Assembly: GCA_027486835.1 (NCBI GenBank)
Contig: JAIXOJ010000198.1
Location: forward strand, 62,001 to 126,000
Origin: Chitinophagaceae bacterium
GTDB taxonomy: Bacteria > Bacteroidota > Bacteroidia > Chitinophagales > Chitinophagaceae
Direction of reading: 5' to 3'
DNA: 64,000 bases
The notes beneath the pieces were generated by a model. The model saw only the letters and a list, made by a program, of their open reading frames with translations, was not told the DNA's origin and did not search any database. Shown piece by piece: positions 16,659-25,577 of the stretch; position 1 is the stretch's first letter, and every line of letters starts with the position of its first letter. The position numbers were made by a program, and so were the translations under genes.

Positions 16659-16973
16659 GAAGCTTCTCTTGGGAAAATTGAAGGTATCCTCGGGCAATTT
16701 AGAGGCGTCCTCGGGAAATTTAGAGGTGTCCTCTGGAAATTTAGGGGCGTCCTCCGGAAATTTAGAGGCGTCCTCCGGAAATTTAGAGGCGTCCTCCGGC
16801 AATTTAGAGGCGTCCTCCGGAAATTTGGAGGCGTCCTCTGGAAATTTAGAGGCGTCCTCCGGCAATTTAGAGGCGTCCTCGGGAAATTTAGAGGCGTCCT
16901 CCGGAAATTTAGAAGTGTCCTCCGGAAATTTAGAAGTGTCCTTTGGAAATTTTGAGGCGTCCTATGGAAAATT
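16659..16973. repeat. Tandem array, 21-bp unit, about 15 copies
   Basis: Unit close to GGCGTCCTCCGGAAATTTAGA, repeated about 15 times without spacers. Internal copies are nearly identical and the ends degenerate. The palindrome TCCGGA lies in most units. Because 21 is a multiple of three, long repetitive open frames arise in several frames on both strands (for example SGNLEAS heptads). None has a credible start, signal or codon bias, so I do not call a gene. It fills most of the gap 16521-17176 before dnaJ. Confidence 0.95.
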
Positions 16974-17176
16974 ATACGCTTCTTGTTGGGAAATAAAATG
17001 AATGGCTGAATAATGGTTTTCATTGGAATTGATCCTAGTACACCTTCCCTTGCTTATTGTATATTTCTACCTATATCGATAGATTAGAACCAAAATTCTC
17101 TTTATTAACATGCGCTTGATGACCGTGGATTGGGCGAGCGCAGGCTGCCCCTACGTTTCAATTTCAACTAAATACC

Positions 17177-18106
17177 ATGGATTTTAAGGACTATTACCAA
17201 ATACTGGGCATTAAAACGGCTGCATCAACTGATGACATTAAGAAAGCATACCGCAAATTGGCGGTGAAATTTCATCCAGACAAAAATCCTAACAACAAAA
17301 CAGCAGAGGATCGATTCAAAGAAATTAACGAAGCTAATGAGGTGCTTAGCGACCTAGAAAAACGAAAACAATATGATGCCATTGCCTTGGAATGGAAAAA
17401 CTACCAACAAGCTGGTGGTAAACAAAATTTTGACAGTTTTAGAAATCAAGGTTCTTCTAACCAAGGCAGGACACAAAGACGAGAGGCTGGCGGTGATCCT
17501 TTTGCTGAAGGGGATTTCTCTAGCTTTTTCGAAAGTTTTTTTGGAAGGGATTTTGGTCACCAACGATCGAATCAAAAGCCAAGTAAGGGGCATAATTACA
17601 CGGCAACTATCACCATTTCGCTGGTGGAAGCTTTTACAGGTACTTCCAGACAATTGGACTTAACTCCACAAATTATCCAGCTAAACATTAAACCTGGTAT
17701 TGCCAATAATCAAGTGCTGAGGGTGAAAGAAAAAGGAGCGCTTGGTTCTTCGGGGGGGATGGCTGGTGATTTACTCATTACCATTTTAGTTTCGCCTGAT
17801 GCGCATTTTAACCGAATAAATAATGAGGTACATGCAACTACAGATGTGCCACTTTGTACTGCGCTGTTGGGTGGACAAGTGCTGGTAAAAACCATTAGCG
17901 GTGCCGTTAAAATGAACCTTCCTATGGATACCCCAAATGGAAAAATATTGCGCCTAAAGGGTAAAGGGATGCCGATTTATGGTAGCGAGGGGCAGTTTGG
18001 GGATTTTTATGCAACGGTGAATGTGGTACTACCCAACAAGCTCAGTACCGAAGCGGTGGATTTAGTTAAGCAACTGGCTGTTTTATTAGATGCTGGAAAT
18101 GCTTAA
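17177..18106 (+). CDS. DnaJ-class co-chaperone, CbpA type (no zinc finger)
   Basis: 309 residues. An N-terminal J domain (about 3-70) has the HPD motif at 33-35, which stimulates Hsp70 (DnaK) ATPase. A Gly/Phe-rich linker (about 78-130, FAEGDFSSFFESFFGRDFG) and two C-terminal substrate-binding beta domains (about 140-300, GALGSSGGMAGDLLI, KGKGMPIYG) follow. The cysteine-rich zinc domain of true DnaJ is missing, as in CbpA. Length is typical of CbpA. It stands alone, downstream of a tandem array and a short GC-rich patch (about 17118-17155). Confidence 0.93.
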   Translation: MDFKDYYQILGIKTAASTDDIKKAYRKLAVKFHPDKNPNNKTAEDRFKEINEANEVLSDLEKRKQYDAIALEWKNYQQAGGKQNFDSFRNQGSSNQGRTQRREAGGDPFAEGDFSSFFESFFGRDFGHQRSNQKPSKGHNYTATITISLVEAFTGTSRQLDLTPQIIQLNIKPGIANNQVLRVKEKGALGSSGGMAGDLLITILVSPDAHFNRINNEVHATTDVPLCTALLGGQVLVKTISGAVKMNLPMDTPNGKILRLKGKGMPIYGSEGQFGDFYATVNVVLPNKLSTEAVDLVKQLAVLLDAGNA

Positions 18107-18245
18107 ATTCTTGATTTTAGGATTGCAATCAATATTGGTTGGATTCCACCACATTGGTTTTTGACTTTTTGTTCTTTCTTGTATAACTCACGCGAAGTTA
18201 TTATCTCGGCGTGACGACACCCCCTCTAGAGCAATGTCATTAAAT

Positions 18246-18344
18246 TAAGAATCATGCAGGTGGTTTCGACAGGCTCAACCACCTGCATTTCGACGGCTAC
18301 AAACATCTGCATTTCGACAGGCTCAGCCACCTGCATGATTCTTA
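18246..18344. repeat. Inverted-repeat REP-like element
   Basis: Perfect 18-bp inverted arms at 18246-18263 and 18327-18344 (TAAGAATCATGCAGGTGG and its complement) bracket three copies of a TTTCGACAGGCTC / TTTCGACGGCTAC-type motif and further CCACCTGCA palindromes. With one base skipped, the arms extend into ATTTA ends. The TTCGACAGGCTCA motif is familiar from REP sequences of Bacteroidota and other bacteria. Confidence 0.8.
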
Positions 18345-18518
18345 GATTTATTAAAATAGATTTGGCTAAAGCCTTTGGGGTGTATTAGGCGAACACCTGC
18401 TTCAGCCGCTAGGATATATACACATCTTGAAGCTATACGTATTTGACCCCTCAAGGGTCATTTTGACCGTTGCGTATTCCGTAGTTCCGTAGGCTTGCAC
18501 CTACGGCTAGCATATTTC

Positions 18519-18537
18519 GCCCCGTTGGGGCTTTTTT
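18519..18537 (+). terminator. Terminator-like hairpin
   Basis: Stem GCCCC / GGGGC with loop GTT, followed by six T. It lies about 410 bases beyond dnaJ, so it could end a long dnaJ transcript. It could also simply be part of the REP cluster. Confidence 0.45.
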
Positions 18538-19176
18538 CATTAGGTAGATATCGTTTGATGGTTTAGTCAAATCGAGTAATTGGGCTTCCTTTTGAAGAAA
18601 AACTTTTTATGCGCCCACTGAAAGTGCATGTTGTGTATTTAAAAAAAAGGCATGAAAAAGGAAAAAATTGACAAGAGCTTGATTGTAAGTGAAAAATTTT
18701 TCATAATTATGAAGTAAATTAATTCAACTATGTGATTGTAACGTAATGGCTGAATTAGTTCTATAAGCCACTTAGGAATTGATTTTTTTAAAAGGGTATG
18801 ACATGCCAATAAAGACGGAATAATTGTACTCAAATCAATTCCTCAATTCTTCAATTTCCTTATAATTAGTACTATTTGCCGAAGGAGAATTTTCAAGATG
18901 AAAAGAAGGTTTTGGCACAAAAGCGATGGTTTTCAAATGGGCATTTTTGTTGTAATTTCTTACAAATGTCTAAAATTTTAGCTTGTTTTGTTGTTTGAGA
19001 GCACCTGTCAGTTACAGATACTATCCTACTTACTTTTTTGTTTTATTGATGCAATTCTACCCAATAATGCCACTATTTACACATTGCATTGCTTATCCAC
19101 AACACTATCAAGGGTATTTGCGTTTATTTTGGCAGTTGATACTTTCTAATTTTTGCTATTGAAACGAAACAAAATC

Positions 19177-19917
19177 ATGAACGTTGCGCTATTTATTCCT
19201 TGCTATGTAGATCAATTTTATCCACATGTGGCCATTGCTACTTTAGAATTATTGGAAAAACTTGGTTGTAAAGTGAGCTATCCATTGAAACAGACCTGTT
19301 GTGGTCAACCCATGGCTAATAGTGGTTTTGCCCATGAGGCAGATGCTTGCAGCCAGTTGTTTGCAGAAAATTTTGCGGGTTTCGATTATGTAGTTTCTCC
19401 ATCGGGTAGTTGCACCTTACACATAAAACATCATTTACACACCCCTGCCCATAATCCCGCTGAACAACACATCCGCCAAACGGTGTATGAGCTTACCGAG
19501 TTTTTGGTAGATGTATTAAAGGTAACCTCACTCAACGCCAAGTTTCCCCATAAAGTGGGGATGCACCAAAGCTGTCACGGTCAGCGTGGCTTACACCTAA
19601 GCCAGATGTCTGAATTGAATGCAGCCAATTACTCTAAACCAGGAAGCCTGCTAGACATGGTAGCGGATATAGAATTAATTCATTTAGATAGGGTGGACGA
19701 ATGTTGTGGCTTCGGCGGTACGTTTTGCGTAGCAGAAGAGGCTGTAAGTGCCAAGATGGGTAAAGACCGTGTGTCTGACCATGTGCGCCACCAAGCTGAA
19801 TACATTACAGGGGCAGACATGAGTTGCCTTATGCACATGGAAGGCATTTTAAAAAGGCAGAAAAGCAGTACTAAGATTATTCATATTGCTGAAATTCTAA
19901 ACACCCACAACCCCTAA
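19177..19917 (+). CDS. lutA: Lactate utilization Fe-S protein LutA (YkgE type)
   Basis: 246 residues from the ATG at 19177. An upstream TTG at 19153 is in frame but less likely, because family members start at MxxALFIPCYVD. Two CCG domains are visible (QTCCGQPMAN, and DECCGFGGTFC near the C-terminus), which ligate a Fe-S cluster as in heterodisulfide-reductase-like proteins. In Bacillus subtilis LutA, LutB and LutC together oxidise L-lactate to pyruvate in the cytoplasm. The gene is first of the three, 67 bp before lutB, in the usual order. Confidence 0.93.
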   Translation: MNVALFIPCYVDQFYPHVAIATLELLEKLGCKVSYPLKQTCCGQPMANSGFAHEADACSQLFAENFAGFDYVVSPSGSCTLHIKHHLHTPAHNPAEQHIRQTVYELTEFLVDVLKVTSLNAKFPHKVGMHQSCHGQRGLHLSQMSELNAANYSKPGSLLDMVADIELIHLDRVDECCGFGGTFCVAEEAVSAKMGKDRVSDHVRHQAEYITGADMSCLMHMEGILKRQKSSTKIIHIAEILNTHNP

Positions 19918-19934
19918 GTTGGGTGGCATTTCAC

Positions 19935-19983
19935 AACCGCTAATAACTAACCGCTAATAACTAATAACTAACCACTAATAACT
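19935..19983 (+). promoter_or_regulatory. Seven-copy heptamer leader before lutB
   Basis: Between the lutA stop and the lutB ATG (19985) lie seven 7-bp units: AACCGCT AATAACT AACCGCT AATAACT AATAACT AACCACT AATAACT, then one T. The 49 bases contain only two G. Copy number, unit length and consensus match the array before the GH16 gene. No Shine-Dalgarno is present. Confidence 0.85.
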
Positions 19984-19984
19984 T

Positions 19985-21361
19985 ATGCATACGAACGTTA
20001 CGAACCATGCGGATGCATCCATAGACTTCAACTTGGATGAAGCAAGGGTGGATTGGCACGACAAAACCCTTTGGTTTATCCGCGAAAAAAGAGATAAAGC
20101 CAGCCACCTAATACCTGAATGGGAAGACTTGCGCGAATACGCTTCTCAAATCAAGAATAATGTATTGAGCAATTTGAGCGAATATTTGGTTCAATTTGAG
20201 GAAAAAGCCAAGGCAAATGGTGTAATTGTGCATTGGGCGGCTGATGCTGCGGAACACAATAAAATAGTTCACCAAATTTTGAAGCAGCACCAGATTGACC
20301 GTATGGTGAAGAGTAAAAGCATGCTTACGGAGGAATGTGGCTTGAACGAATATTTGGAAGCCAACGGCGTAGAAGTAATTGATACCGATTTGGGTGAACG
20401 GATTGTTCAACTTGCTAAAGAACCACCTAGTCATATTGTATTGCCATGTATTCATAAAAAGAAAGAAGAAATTGGTGAACTTTTCCACGAACATTTACAT
20501 ACCGAAAAAGGAGCATCAGACCCACAATATTTAACCGCCGCTGCTAGGGAACATCTTCGCGAAACCTTTTTAACCCGTCGTGCAGCTTTAACAGGGGTAA
20601 ACTTTGCCATTGCCGAAACTGGGGAATTTGTTATTTGTACCAATGAGGGCAATGCCGACATGGGGGCACATCTGGCAGATGTACATATTGCCTGTATGGG
20701 TATTGAAAAAATCTTACCCAAACAAGCGCATTTGGGGGTATTCCTCCGTTTGTTAGCTAGGAGTGCCACGGGACAACCGATTACTACTTACTCTAGTCAT
20801 TTTAAAATTCCGCAACCCCACCAAGAAGTTCATATTGTTTTAGTAGATAATGGCAGAAGTGTACACTTAGGCAAAGAAGATTTTAGAAATGCACTCAAAT
20901 GTATTCGTTGTGCGGCCTGCATGAATACCTGCCCTGTGTATAGAAGAAGTGGGGGACATAGCTACCACAATGCGGTTGCAGGCCCAATTGGTTCCATTCT
21001 TACGCCTAATATGGACATGAAGAAAAACGCCGACCTACCTTTTGCCTCCACGCTTTGCGGTAGTTGCAGCAATGTATGTCCAGTGAAAATTGATATACAT
21101 GATCAGTTGTACAAATGGCGGCAAGTTTTAATGAAAGAGGGCTATGGGCCTGCCGCAAAAAATGCCAGCATGAAAATGATGGGTTGGGTGCTTTCCTCTC
21201 CTAAATTGTACGATTTTTCAGGTAAAGCTGCTCGTTGGGTGCTTAGAAATACCCCATTTGTGGTGAGTAATAAGTTGAATCCTTGGTTTAAAGAGCGGGA
21301 GATGCCAGAAGCTCCGAAAGAATCATTTAAGGAATGGTACTTGAAGAATAGACAATCTTAA
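19985..21361 (+). CDS. lutB: Lactate utilization iron-sulfur protein LutB (YkgF type)
   Basis: 458 residues. The N-terminal LUD domain (about 60-295) is followed by two 4Fe-4S ferredoxin motifs: CIRCAACMNTCP starting at residue 306 and CGSCSNVCP starting at 358. The C-terminal conserved tail (MGWVLSSPKLYDF...WFKEREMP) is typical of the family. With LutA and LutC it oxidises L-lactate to pyruvate, passing electrons to the respiratory chain. Length is normal. The start is the ATG directly after the heptamer leader. Confidence 0.95.
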   Translation: MHTNVTNHADASIDFNLDEARVDWHDKTLWFIREKRDKASHLIPEWEDLREYASQIKNNVLSNLSEYLVQFEEKAKANGVIVHWAADAAEHNKIVHQILKQHQIDRMVKSKSMLTEECGLNEYLEANGVEVIDTDLGERIVQLAKEPPSHIVLPCIHKKKEEIGELFHEHLHTEKGASDPQYLTAAAREHLRETFLTRRAALTGVNFAIAETGEFVICTNEGNADMGAHLADVHIACMGIEKILPKQAHLGVFLRLLARSATGQPITTYSSHFKIPQPHQEVHIVLVDNGRSVHLGKEDFRNALKCIRCAACMNTCPVYRRSGGHSYHNAVAGPIGSILTPNMDMKKNADLPFASTLCGSCSNVCPVKIDIHDQLYKWRQVLMKEGYGPAAKNASMKMMGWVLSSPKLYDFSGKAARWVLRNTPFVVSNKLNPWFKEREMPEAPKESFKEWYLKNRQS

Positions 21362-21505
21362 TTTTTTGTTGCTTATTGTTTAGTAGTTATTGGCTCTAGC
21401 TGTAATAAATGGTTTAAAGATTGCAGTTGTGACCCAATACCACTTCCTAATAATTATAATTTTTTAAAAGGGCAATTCTTGGTTGCCATCAATATATTTA
21501 TCAGT

Positions 21506-22099
21506 ATGAGTCGGGAAAGTATTTTGAAAGAAGTAAAAAAAAATCAGCCCTCCTTGATTCCCTTACCAGATGTTCATTTGCCTATTGCAGTTGCGGCTGG
21601 TAATTGGATTGCTGCACTTAAAGAACGTTTGGAATTGCTGCATGTGGATGTGCATGAATTTGCCAACGAAGGGGCTGTACTGCATTTTTTGAAGCAGCAA
21701 AACCGGAAAAACACAGATAGGGTTGTAACTACTATACCAGCATTTCAATCGGTTGCCACTATTATTACCAGTGCATCTGAGGATGCCCATACTTTAGAAA
21801 ATGTAGAACTAGCTATTATTCCGGCTCATTTGGGCGTAGCAGAGAATGGGGCTATGTGGGTAACCGATGCCTTGATAAAGTATAGAGTATTGCCATTTAT
21901 TACCCAGCAATTGGCGGTAGTGGTTAAGAGAAATACAATAGTGTATAACATGCACCAAGCCTACGAAAAAATTGCGGGAACAGCATACGAATTTGGGGTA
22001 TTTATTGCTGGCCCTTCCAAAACAGCAGATATTGAGCAATCGCTTGTTTTGGGTGCCCACGGGCCTAAAGGGATGATGGTGTTTATTGTAGATGAGTGA
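21506..22099 (+). CDS. lutC: Lactate utilization protein LutC (LUD domain, YkgG type)
   Basis: 197 residues from the ATG at 21506 (MSRESILKEV). The frame is open further upstream to a TTG at 21479, but the ATG matches family starts. The LUD domain carries the conserved VELAIIPAHLGVAENGAMWV region and ends with GAHGPKGMMVFIVD. It is the third subunit of the lactate oxidation complex. It lies 144 bp after lutB, a wider gap than usual but on the same strand with nothing between. It is slightly diverged at its N-terminus. Confidence 0.9.
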   Translation: MSRESILKEVKKNQPSLIPLPDVHLPIAVAAGNWIAALKERLELLHVDVHEFANEGAVLHFLKQQNRKNTDRVVTTIPAFQSVATIITSASEDAHTLENVELAIIPAHLGVAENGAMWVTDALIKYRVLPFITQQLAVVVKRNTIVYNMHQAYEKIAGTAYEFGVFIAGPSKTADIEQSLVLGAHGPKGMMVFIVDE

Positions 22100-22169
22100 G
22101 GGGTTTTAAGTTTGGTAAACGCTGTTGAAGATTCGAATTTGTTTTTTTGAGAACAAAAAAAGTAACTTG

Positions 22170-22499
22170 ATGGAAAAGAAAACAGAACTCAAAAGTTATT
22201 CATTAGCCGAAATGAAAGATAAATATATCGGCAAAAACGGAACTGCAGATAGAGATGCGTATGAATATGAACTACGTATGGAAGTATTGGGACGAATGAT
22301 AAAGTCAGCTAGACAGGAACGTAATTTGACTCAAGAACAATTGGGTGAACTTGTTGGTGTACAAAAAGCACAAATTTCCAAACTGGAAAGTAGTGCGAAC
22401 AGTGCAACAATAGATACTATATTAAAGGTATTCAAAGCGTTGAAAGCGGAAATTCACTTTAATGTGACCATAGAAAATCAATATTTACAGCTATTGTAA
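22170..22499 (+). CDS. HigA-like XRE-family antitoxin (no toxin partner seen)
   Basis: 109 residues from the ATG at 22170; an in-frame TTG at 22125 would add an unlikely tail. The N-terminal segment (SLAEMKDKYIGKNGTADRDAYE) and the HTH_XRE domain (about 38-92, LTQEQLGELVGVQKAQISKLE) are those of HigA antitoxins of Bacteroidota, normally encoded just after a HigB/RelE-type toxin. Here the upstream neighbour is lutC, only 70 bases away, and there is no toxin frame on either side. It is likely an orphan, either a relic or a free-standing regulator. Confidence 0.8.
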   Translation: MEKKTELKSYSLAEMKDKYIGKNGTADRDAYEYELRMEVLGRMIKSARQERNLTQEQLGELVGVQKAQISKLESSANSATIDTILKVFKALKAEIHFNVTIENQYLQLL

Positions 22500-22690
22500 A
22501 ATTATTCCTCGTAAAACGATAACCGCGAGATTGAATCACTTATTTTCAATTAAAGGTTTTGATTTTGATGTTTGTTGTATTGCACCTATGAAATCTATAA
22601 CAAGCAACAATAAAAGTGTAACATTGATATGGATTAAAGAGTGGAACTTTACTTAATTGAGTATTCATTCTTTTTTTTTACAACCATCCA

Positions 22691-24343
22691 ATGATAAAAC
22701 CAATAGCCTTTTTATTTTGCTGTATTAGTTCCACATTTGTTACATGTAAAAGCCCAGTCAAACCAGTTACAAAAACAGAAACTGCGCAAACTGATAGTAA
22801 TAGCTTACAAATGGATTCTGTGCGTATCCAACAGTTTTTTAACCAACATGCACAGCAAAAAACAATTGATTCAAAAAAGGTCGCTGATTTTTACCGTAAT
22901 AGAAATTATGCCTATGCATGGATTAATAGGGGAGGGGTCAACGAGTATGCGGGCAATTTCATCAACCTATTGCGTCAAGAACCCAATGCCGCGCATAACG
23001 ACTCTTTGAGCCAGCAACGGCAATTAGTTAACTTGTACCAAGGGATTGATCATGAGACCTACCAATTTGGGTCAAACGATAGCCTTTCTATTGCTTTAGA
23101 GTTATTACTTACGAGCAATTTTTTAGCCTATGCTCAACGTACTTGGGGCGATGTGAATGATGGGTTGCTTCAAAAAGCAAGTTGGTTTATTGATAGAAAA
23201 AGAATCAATCCATTAAAATACTTAGATACAGTGTTGGACAATAATAACCACCCCATCACCACTACAGAACCTACCTATCGTCAGTATGGATTATTAAAAG
23301 CTAACCTTACTAAATACTATGCTATTGAAAAACAAGGTGGTTGGGAAATGATTCCATCCACTTCTAATAAGGCATTAAAAAAAGGGGATAGTGCAGCAGC
23401 AGTGATTGCGGTAAAAAAAGAATTAGCACTCATAGGCGATATGCCCACAACTAACGGTACGCCTTTGTTTGATGATGCTTTATTCTCTGCGGTGCAAACT
23501 TTTCAGCAAAGAAATGGCTTGCCAACTGATGGTGTTCTAACTGCCGCAACGATTAAGGCATTACAAATTCCCATAAAAACAAGGATTGAACAAATACTCA
23601 TCAACATGGAACGAAGTAGATGGGTGCCAGTAAGTATTGCAGGTGATTATTTGGCAGTGAATATTCCTGAATATAAGCTGCATGTCTATCATTCCGACAC
23701 CTTAATGTGGAGTTGTAGTGTGGTGGTGGGTAAATCAAATCTGCCTCATCATTCCGCTATTTTTAATGATAAAATGGAGGACATCGTGTTTAGCCCCTAT
23801 TGGAATGTTCCAAAAGGAATTTTGGGTAAGGAAGTGTTGCCAGGCATCCGCCGAAATAGCCAATATTTAGCCAATCATAACATGGAAGTAGTCAATTATA
23901 ATGGGCAGCCCATTACCAGTTCTATCAATTGGAATGTAGCTGCTAGAAATTTTCCTTACCTCATTAGAGAAAAGCCGGGCATCACCAATTCGCTTGGCCT
24001 AGTAAAATTTTTATTCCCTAATTCTTACGATATATACTTGCACGATACACCTCAAAAATCGCTATTCAACGAAACCAAACGAGCATTTAGTCATGGCTGT
24101 ATTCGTATTGAAGAACCCGTGAAATTGGCTAAGTTTCTATTGCGCACCAGTCCAAAATATACTGACGCGAAAATCGCTGCTTTAATGAATGGTGGGAAAG
24201 AAACCTATGTACGACTACCCACTAAAGTGCCAGTATTCATCGCCTACTTCACTGCCTTTGTGGATAGGGATGGGAAGCTGAATTTTAGGGATGATGTGTA
24301 TAAACTGGATGCAAAACTCAAGCAATTACTCTTTGTTAATTAA
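22691..24343 (+). CDS. L,D-transpeptidase with peptidoglycan-binding domain (YcbB/LdtD type)
   Basis: 550 residues. The N-terminus is a signal with a possible lipoprotein cysteine (FVTCKS, residue 19). A scaffold domain follows, then a PG_binding_1 domain (about 228-295, LPTDGVLTAATIKAL). The YkuD catalytic domain (about 318-490) has the active-site motif SHGCIR, with Cys470 as nucleophile and His468. Such enzymes make 3-3 cross-links in peptidoglycan or attach proteins to it. The size and domain order fit the long LdtD/YcbB class. A second, smaller YkuD-type protein is encoded next on the same strand. Confidence 0.92.
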   Translation: MIKPIAFLFCCISSTFVTCKSPVKPVTKTETAQTDSNSLQMDSVRIQQFFNQHAQQKTIDSKKVADFYRNRNYAYAWINRGGVNEYAGNFINLLRQEPNAAHNDSLSQQRQLVNLYQGIDHETYQFGSNDSLSIALELLLTSNFLAYAQRTWGDVNDGLLQKASWFIDRKRINPLKYLDTVLDNNNHPITTTEPTYRQYGLLKANLTKYYAIEKQGGWEMIPSTSNKALKKGDSAAAVIAVKKELALIGDMPTTNGTPLFDDALFSAVQTFQQRNGLPTDGVLTAATIKALQIPIKTRIEQILINMERSRWVPVSIAGDYLAVNIPEYKLHVYHSDTLMWSCSVVVGKSNLPHHSAIFNDKMEDIVFSPYWNVPKGILGKEVLPGIRRNSQYLANHNMEVVNYNGQPITSSINWNVAARNFPYLIREKPGITNSLGLVKFLFPNSYDIYLHDTPQKSLFNETKRAFSHGCIRIEEPVKLAKFLLRTSPKYTDAKIAALMNGGKETYVRLPTKVPVFIAYFTAFVDRDGKLNFRDDVYKLDAKLKQLLFVN

Positions 24344-24604
24344 CCTATTGCGTAACGTTTCATAACGCTAGCTTTAACCGAAAGTTCATAAGAGTTTAGT
24401 GGCGTAAGACCTTTCAAAGTTTTATAGATTGGTAAAGTCTATACAAACTTGCTGGTTCTACACACTGGCATTCTTACAACTGAATAAGGTTTAGTTTCCT
24501 TAGCGAGAATTTTAGGGAGTAAAAAAATTTGCTATTTAGTTCTGCTCTAGTTTGCGGGTCTGATTCAATTTTTTAAAAAAGTTTCATTTTCTAAAAAAAT
24601 CAGT

Positions 24605-25315
24605 ATGACTTCCATTCGTTCTTTTCGAAAAAAAATGTCTTTGCAATTATTGTTGCTCCTTGGTTTTCATGCACCCGTTTTACCCAAAATGGAACGGTTG
24701 CATCTACAGAGTAACATTATGGCTTCTACACAAGATGGTCTATACAACCAGTTTCATTTAAAAGAATTGGGATTATCGAAACCCGTTTTCCTAAAGGCAT
24801 TAGCTGGATGGAACAATCTGAAAGGAAAGCAGCAGTTGCCCAACCAGAATTTGTTATCGATACTAGATCTATCTCAGTCGTCAAACGCCAAAAGGTTGTA
24901 TGTTTTGAACATGGAAACAAAAGAGGTTTTATTCAACACCTATGCGGCACATGGTCGTAATTCGGGGGGTGAGTTTGCAACAGCCTTTGGCAATACAATG
25001 AATTCTTTTAAGTCGAGTTTGGGATTTTATATCACTGGCCCTACCTATCTAGGTGCGCACGGACTATCAATGCGGTTGATAGGAATTGAGAAGGGGATTA
25101 ATGATGATGCCGAAAAGAGAGGCATAGTAATGCACGGGGCAGATTATGTGAGCGAACATTTTATCAAACAGTGTGGCCGGTTAGGCCGTAGCCAAGGTTG
25201 CCCTGCGGTGCCAAAGGAAATTTGTACTGCTATTGTAAATTTTATCAAAGAAGGATCCTGCTTTTATATGTATTACCCAGACCAACACTACTTAAAATAC
25301 TCTGCAATGGCATAG
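24605..25315 (+). CDS. YkuD_2-type murein L,D-transpeptidase catalytic-domain protein
   Basis: 236 residues with a signal peptide. The domain shows LYVLNMETKEVLF, AHGRNSGG, IVMHGADYV (His177) and GRSQGCPAVP (Cys199), which match the YkuD_2 family (DUF-type L,D-transpeptidase-like proteins common in Bacteroidota). The cysteine and histidine are both kept, so it is probably active in the periplasm. It lies 261 bp downstream of the larger L,D-transpeptidase; joint transcription is possible but not shown. Confidence 0.88.
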   Translation: MTSIRSFRKKMSLQLLLLLGFHAPVLPKMERLHLQSNIMASTQDGLYNQFHLKELGLSKPVFLKALAGWNNLKGKQQLPNQNLLSILDLSQSSNAKRLYVLNMETKEVLFNTYAAHGRNSGGEFATAFGNTMNSFKSSLGFYITGPTYLGAHGLSMRLIGIEKGINDDAEKRGIVMHGADYVSEHFIKQCGRLGRSQGCPAVPKEICTAIVNFIKEGSCFYMYYPDQHYLKYSAMA

Positions 25316-25349
25316 GTGGTGGGTATTTAGTAAGTGTTTGGTTTTACTT

Positions 25350-25496
25350 CTACCGCCTTGTTTTTAGCAAGCCGCTTGCTAAAAAGCCAAGTACCAGACC
25401 AATAATCAGCCCCAGCTTCACATTTTTAAGAAACAATCCAATGATCAAAGCAATTACGATGATGGTGAAGGCACTCATGCCTTTTCGTTTCTCCAT
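25350..25496 (-). CDS. Small membrane protein, 48 residues
   Basis: The frame reads MEKRKGMSAFTIIV and then two hydrophobic stretches (ALIIGLFLK, LGLIIGLVLGFLASGLL), ending LLKTRR. Positive residues flank the helices as expected for a real inner-membrane peptide. It is convergent to the YkuD_2 gene and lies just after the PIG-L gene in the same direction as it. I know of similar unnamed short proteins in this phylum but no function. A conventional length cut-off would miss it. Confidence 0.6.
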   Translation of the reverse strand: MEKRKGMSAFTIIVIALIIGLFLKNVKLGLIIGLVLGFLASGLLKTRR

Positions 25497-25577
25497 GAGT
25501 TCAAATTAGTAAAGTATATTTCATTAAAACATTGTCATTTTTATTCCAAAAGGAATTGCACCTAATTGATCCTATCA

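Larger units (their letters stand above)
18107..19176. other. Long intergenic region rich in REP-like elements
   Basis: About 1.07 kb without a supportable gene. Bases 18110-18540 are GC-richer than the surroundings and hold several palindromes: the 18246-18344 inverted repeat, GACCCCTCAAGGGTC near 18447, CCGTAG..CTACGG near 18488-18505, and the terminator-like hairpin at 18519. Bases 18541-19176 are AT-rich and featureless apart from the presumed lut promoter. Confidence 0.6.

Noticed and set aside
16659-16973. CRISPR array
   Set aside because: The 21-bp units abut directly with no unique spacers, the unit is too short, and no cas gene is nearby. The same holds for the arrays at 3010, 31480, 38732 and 59819.
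17105-17160. Coding remnant in the GC-rich patch before dnaJ
   Set aside because: The patch is only about 50 bases and partly palindromic; a REP-like fragment is more likely than a gene remnant.
18639-18833. 64-residue hydrophobic frame on the minus strand
   Set aside because: AT-rich sequence readily gives Ile/Leu/Phe-rich frames; no promoter, partner or recognised family.
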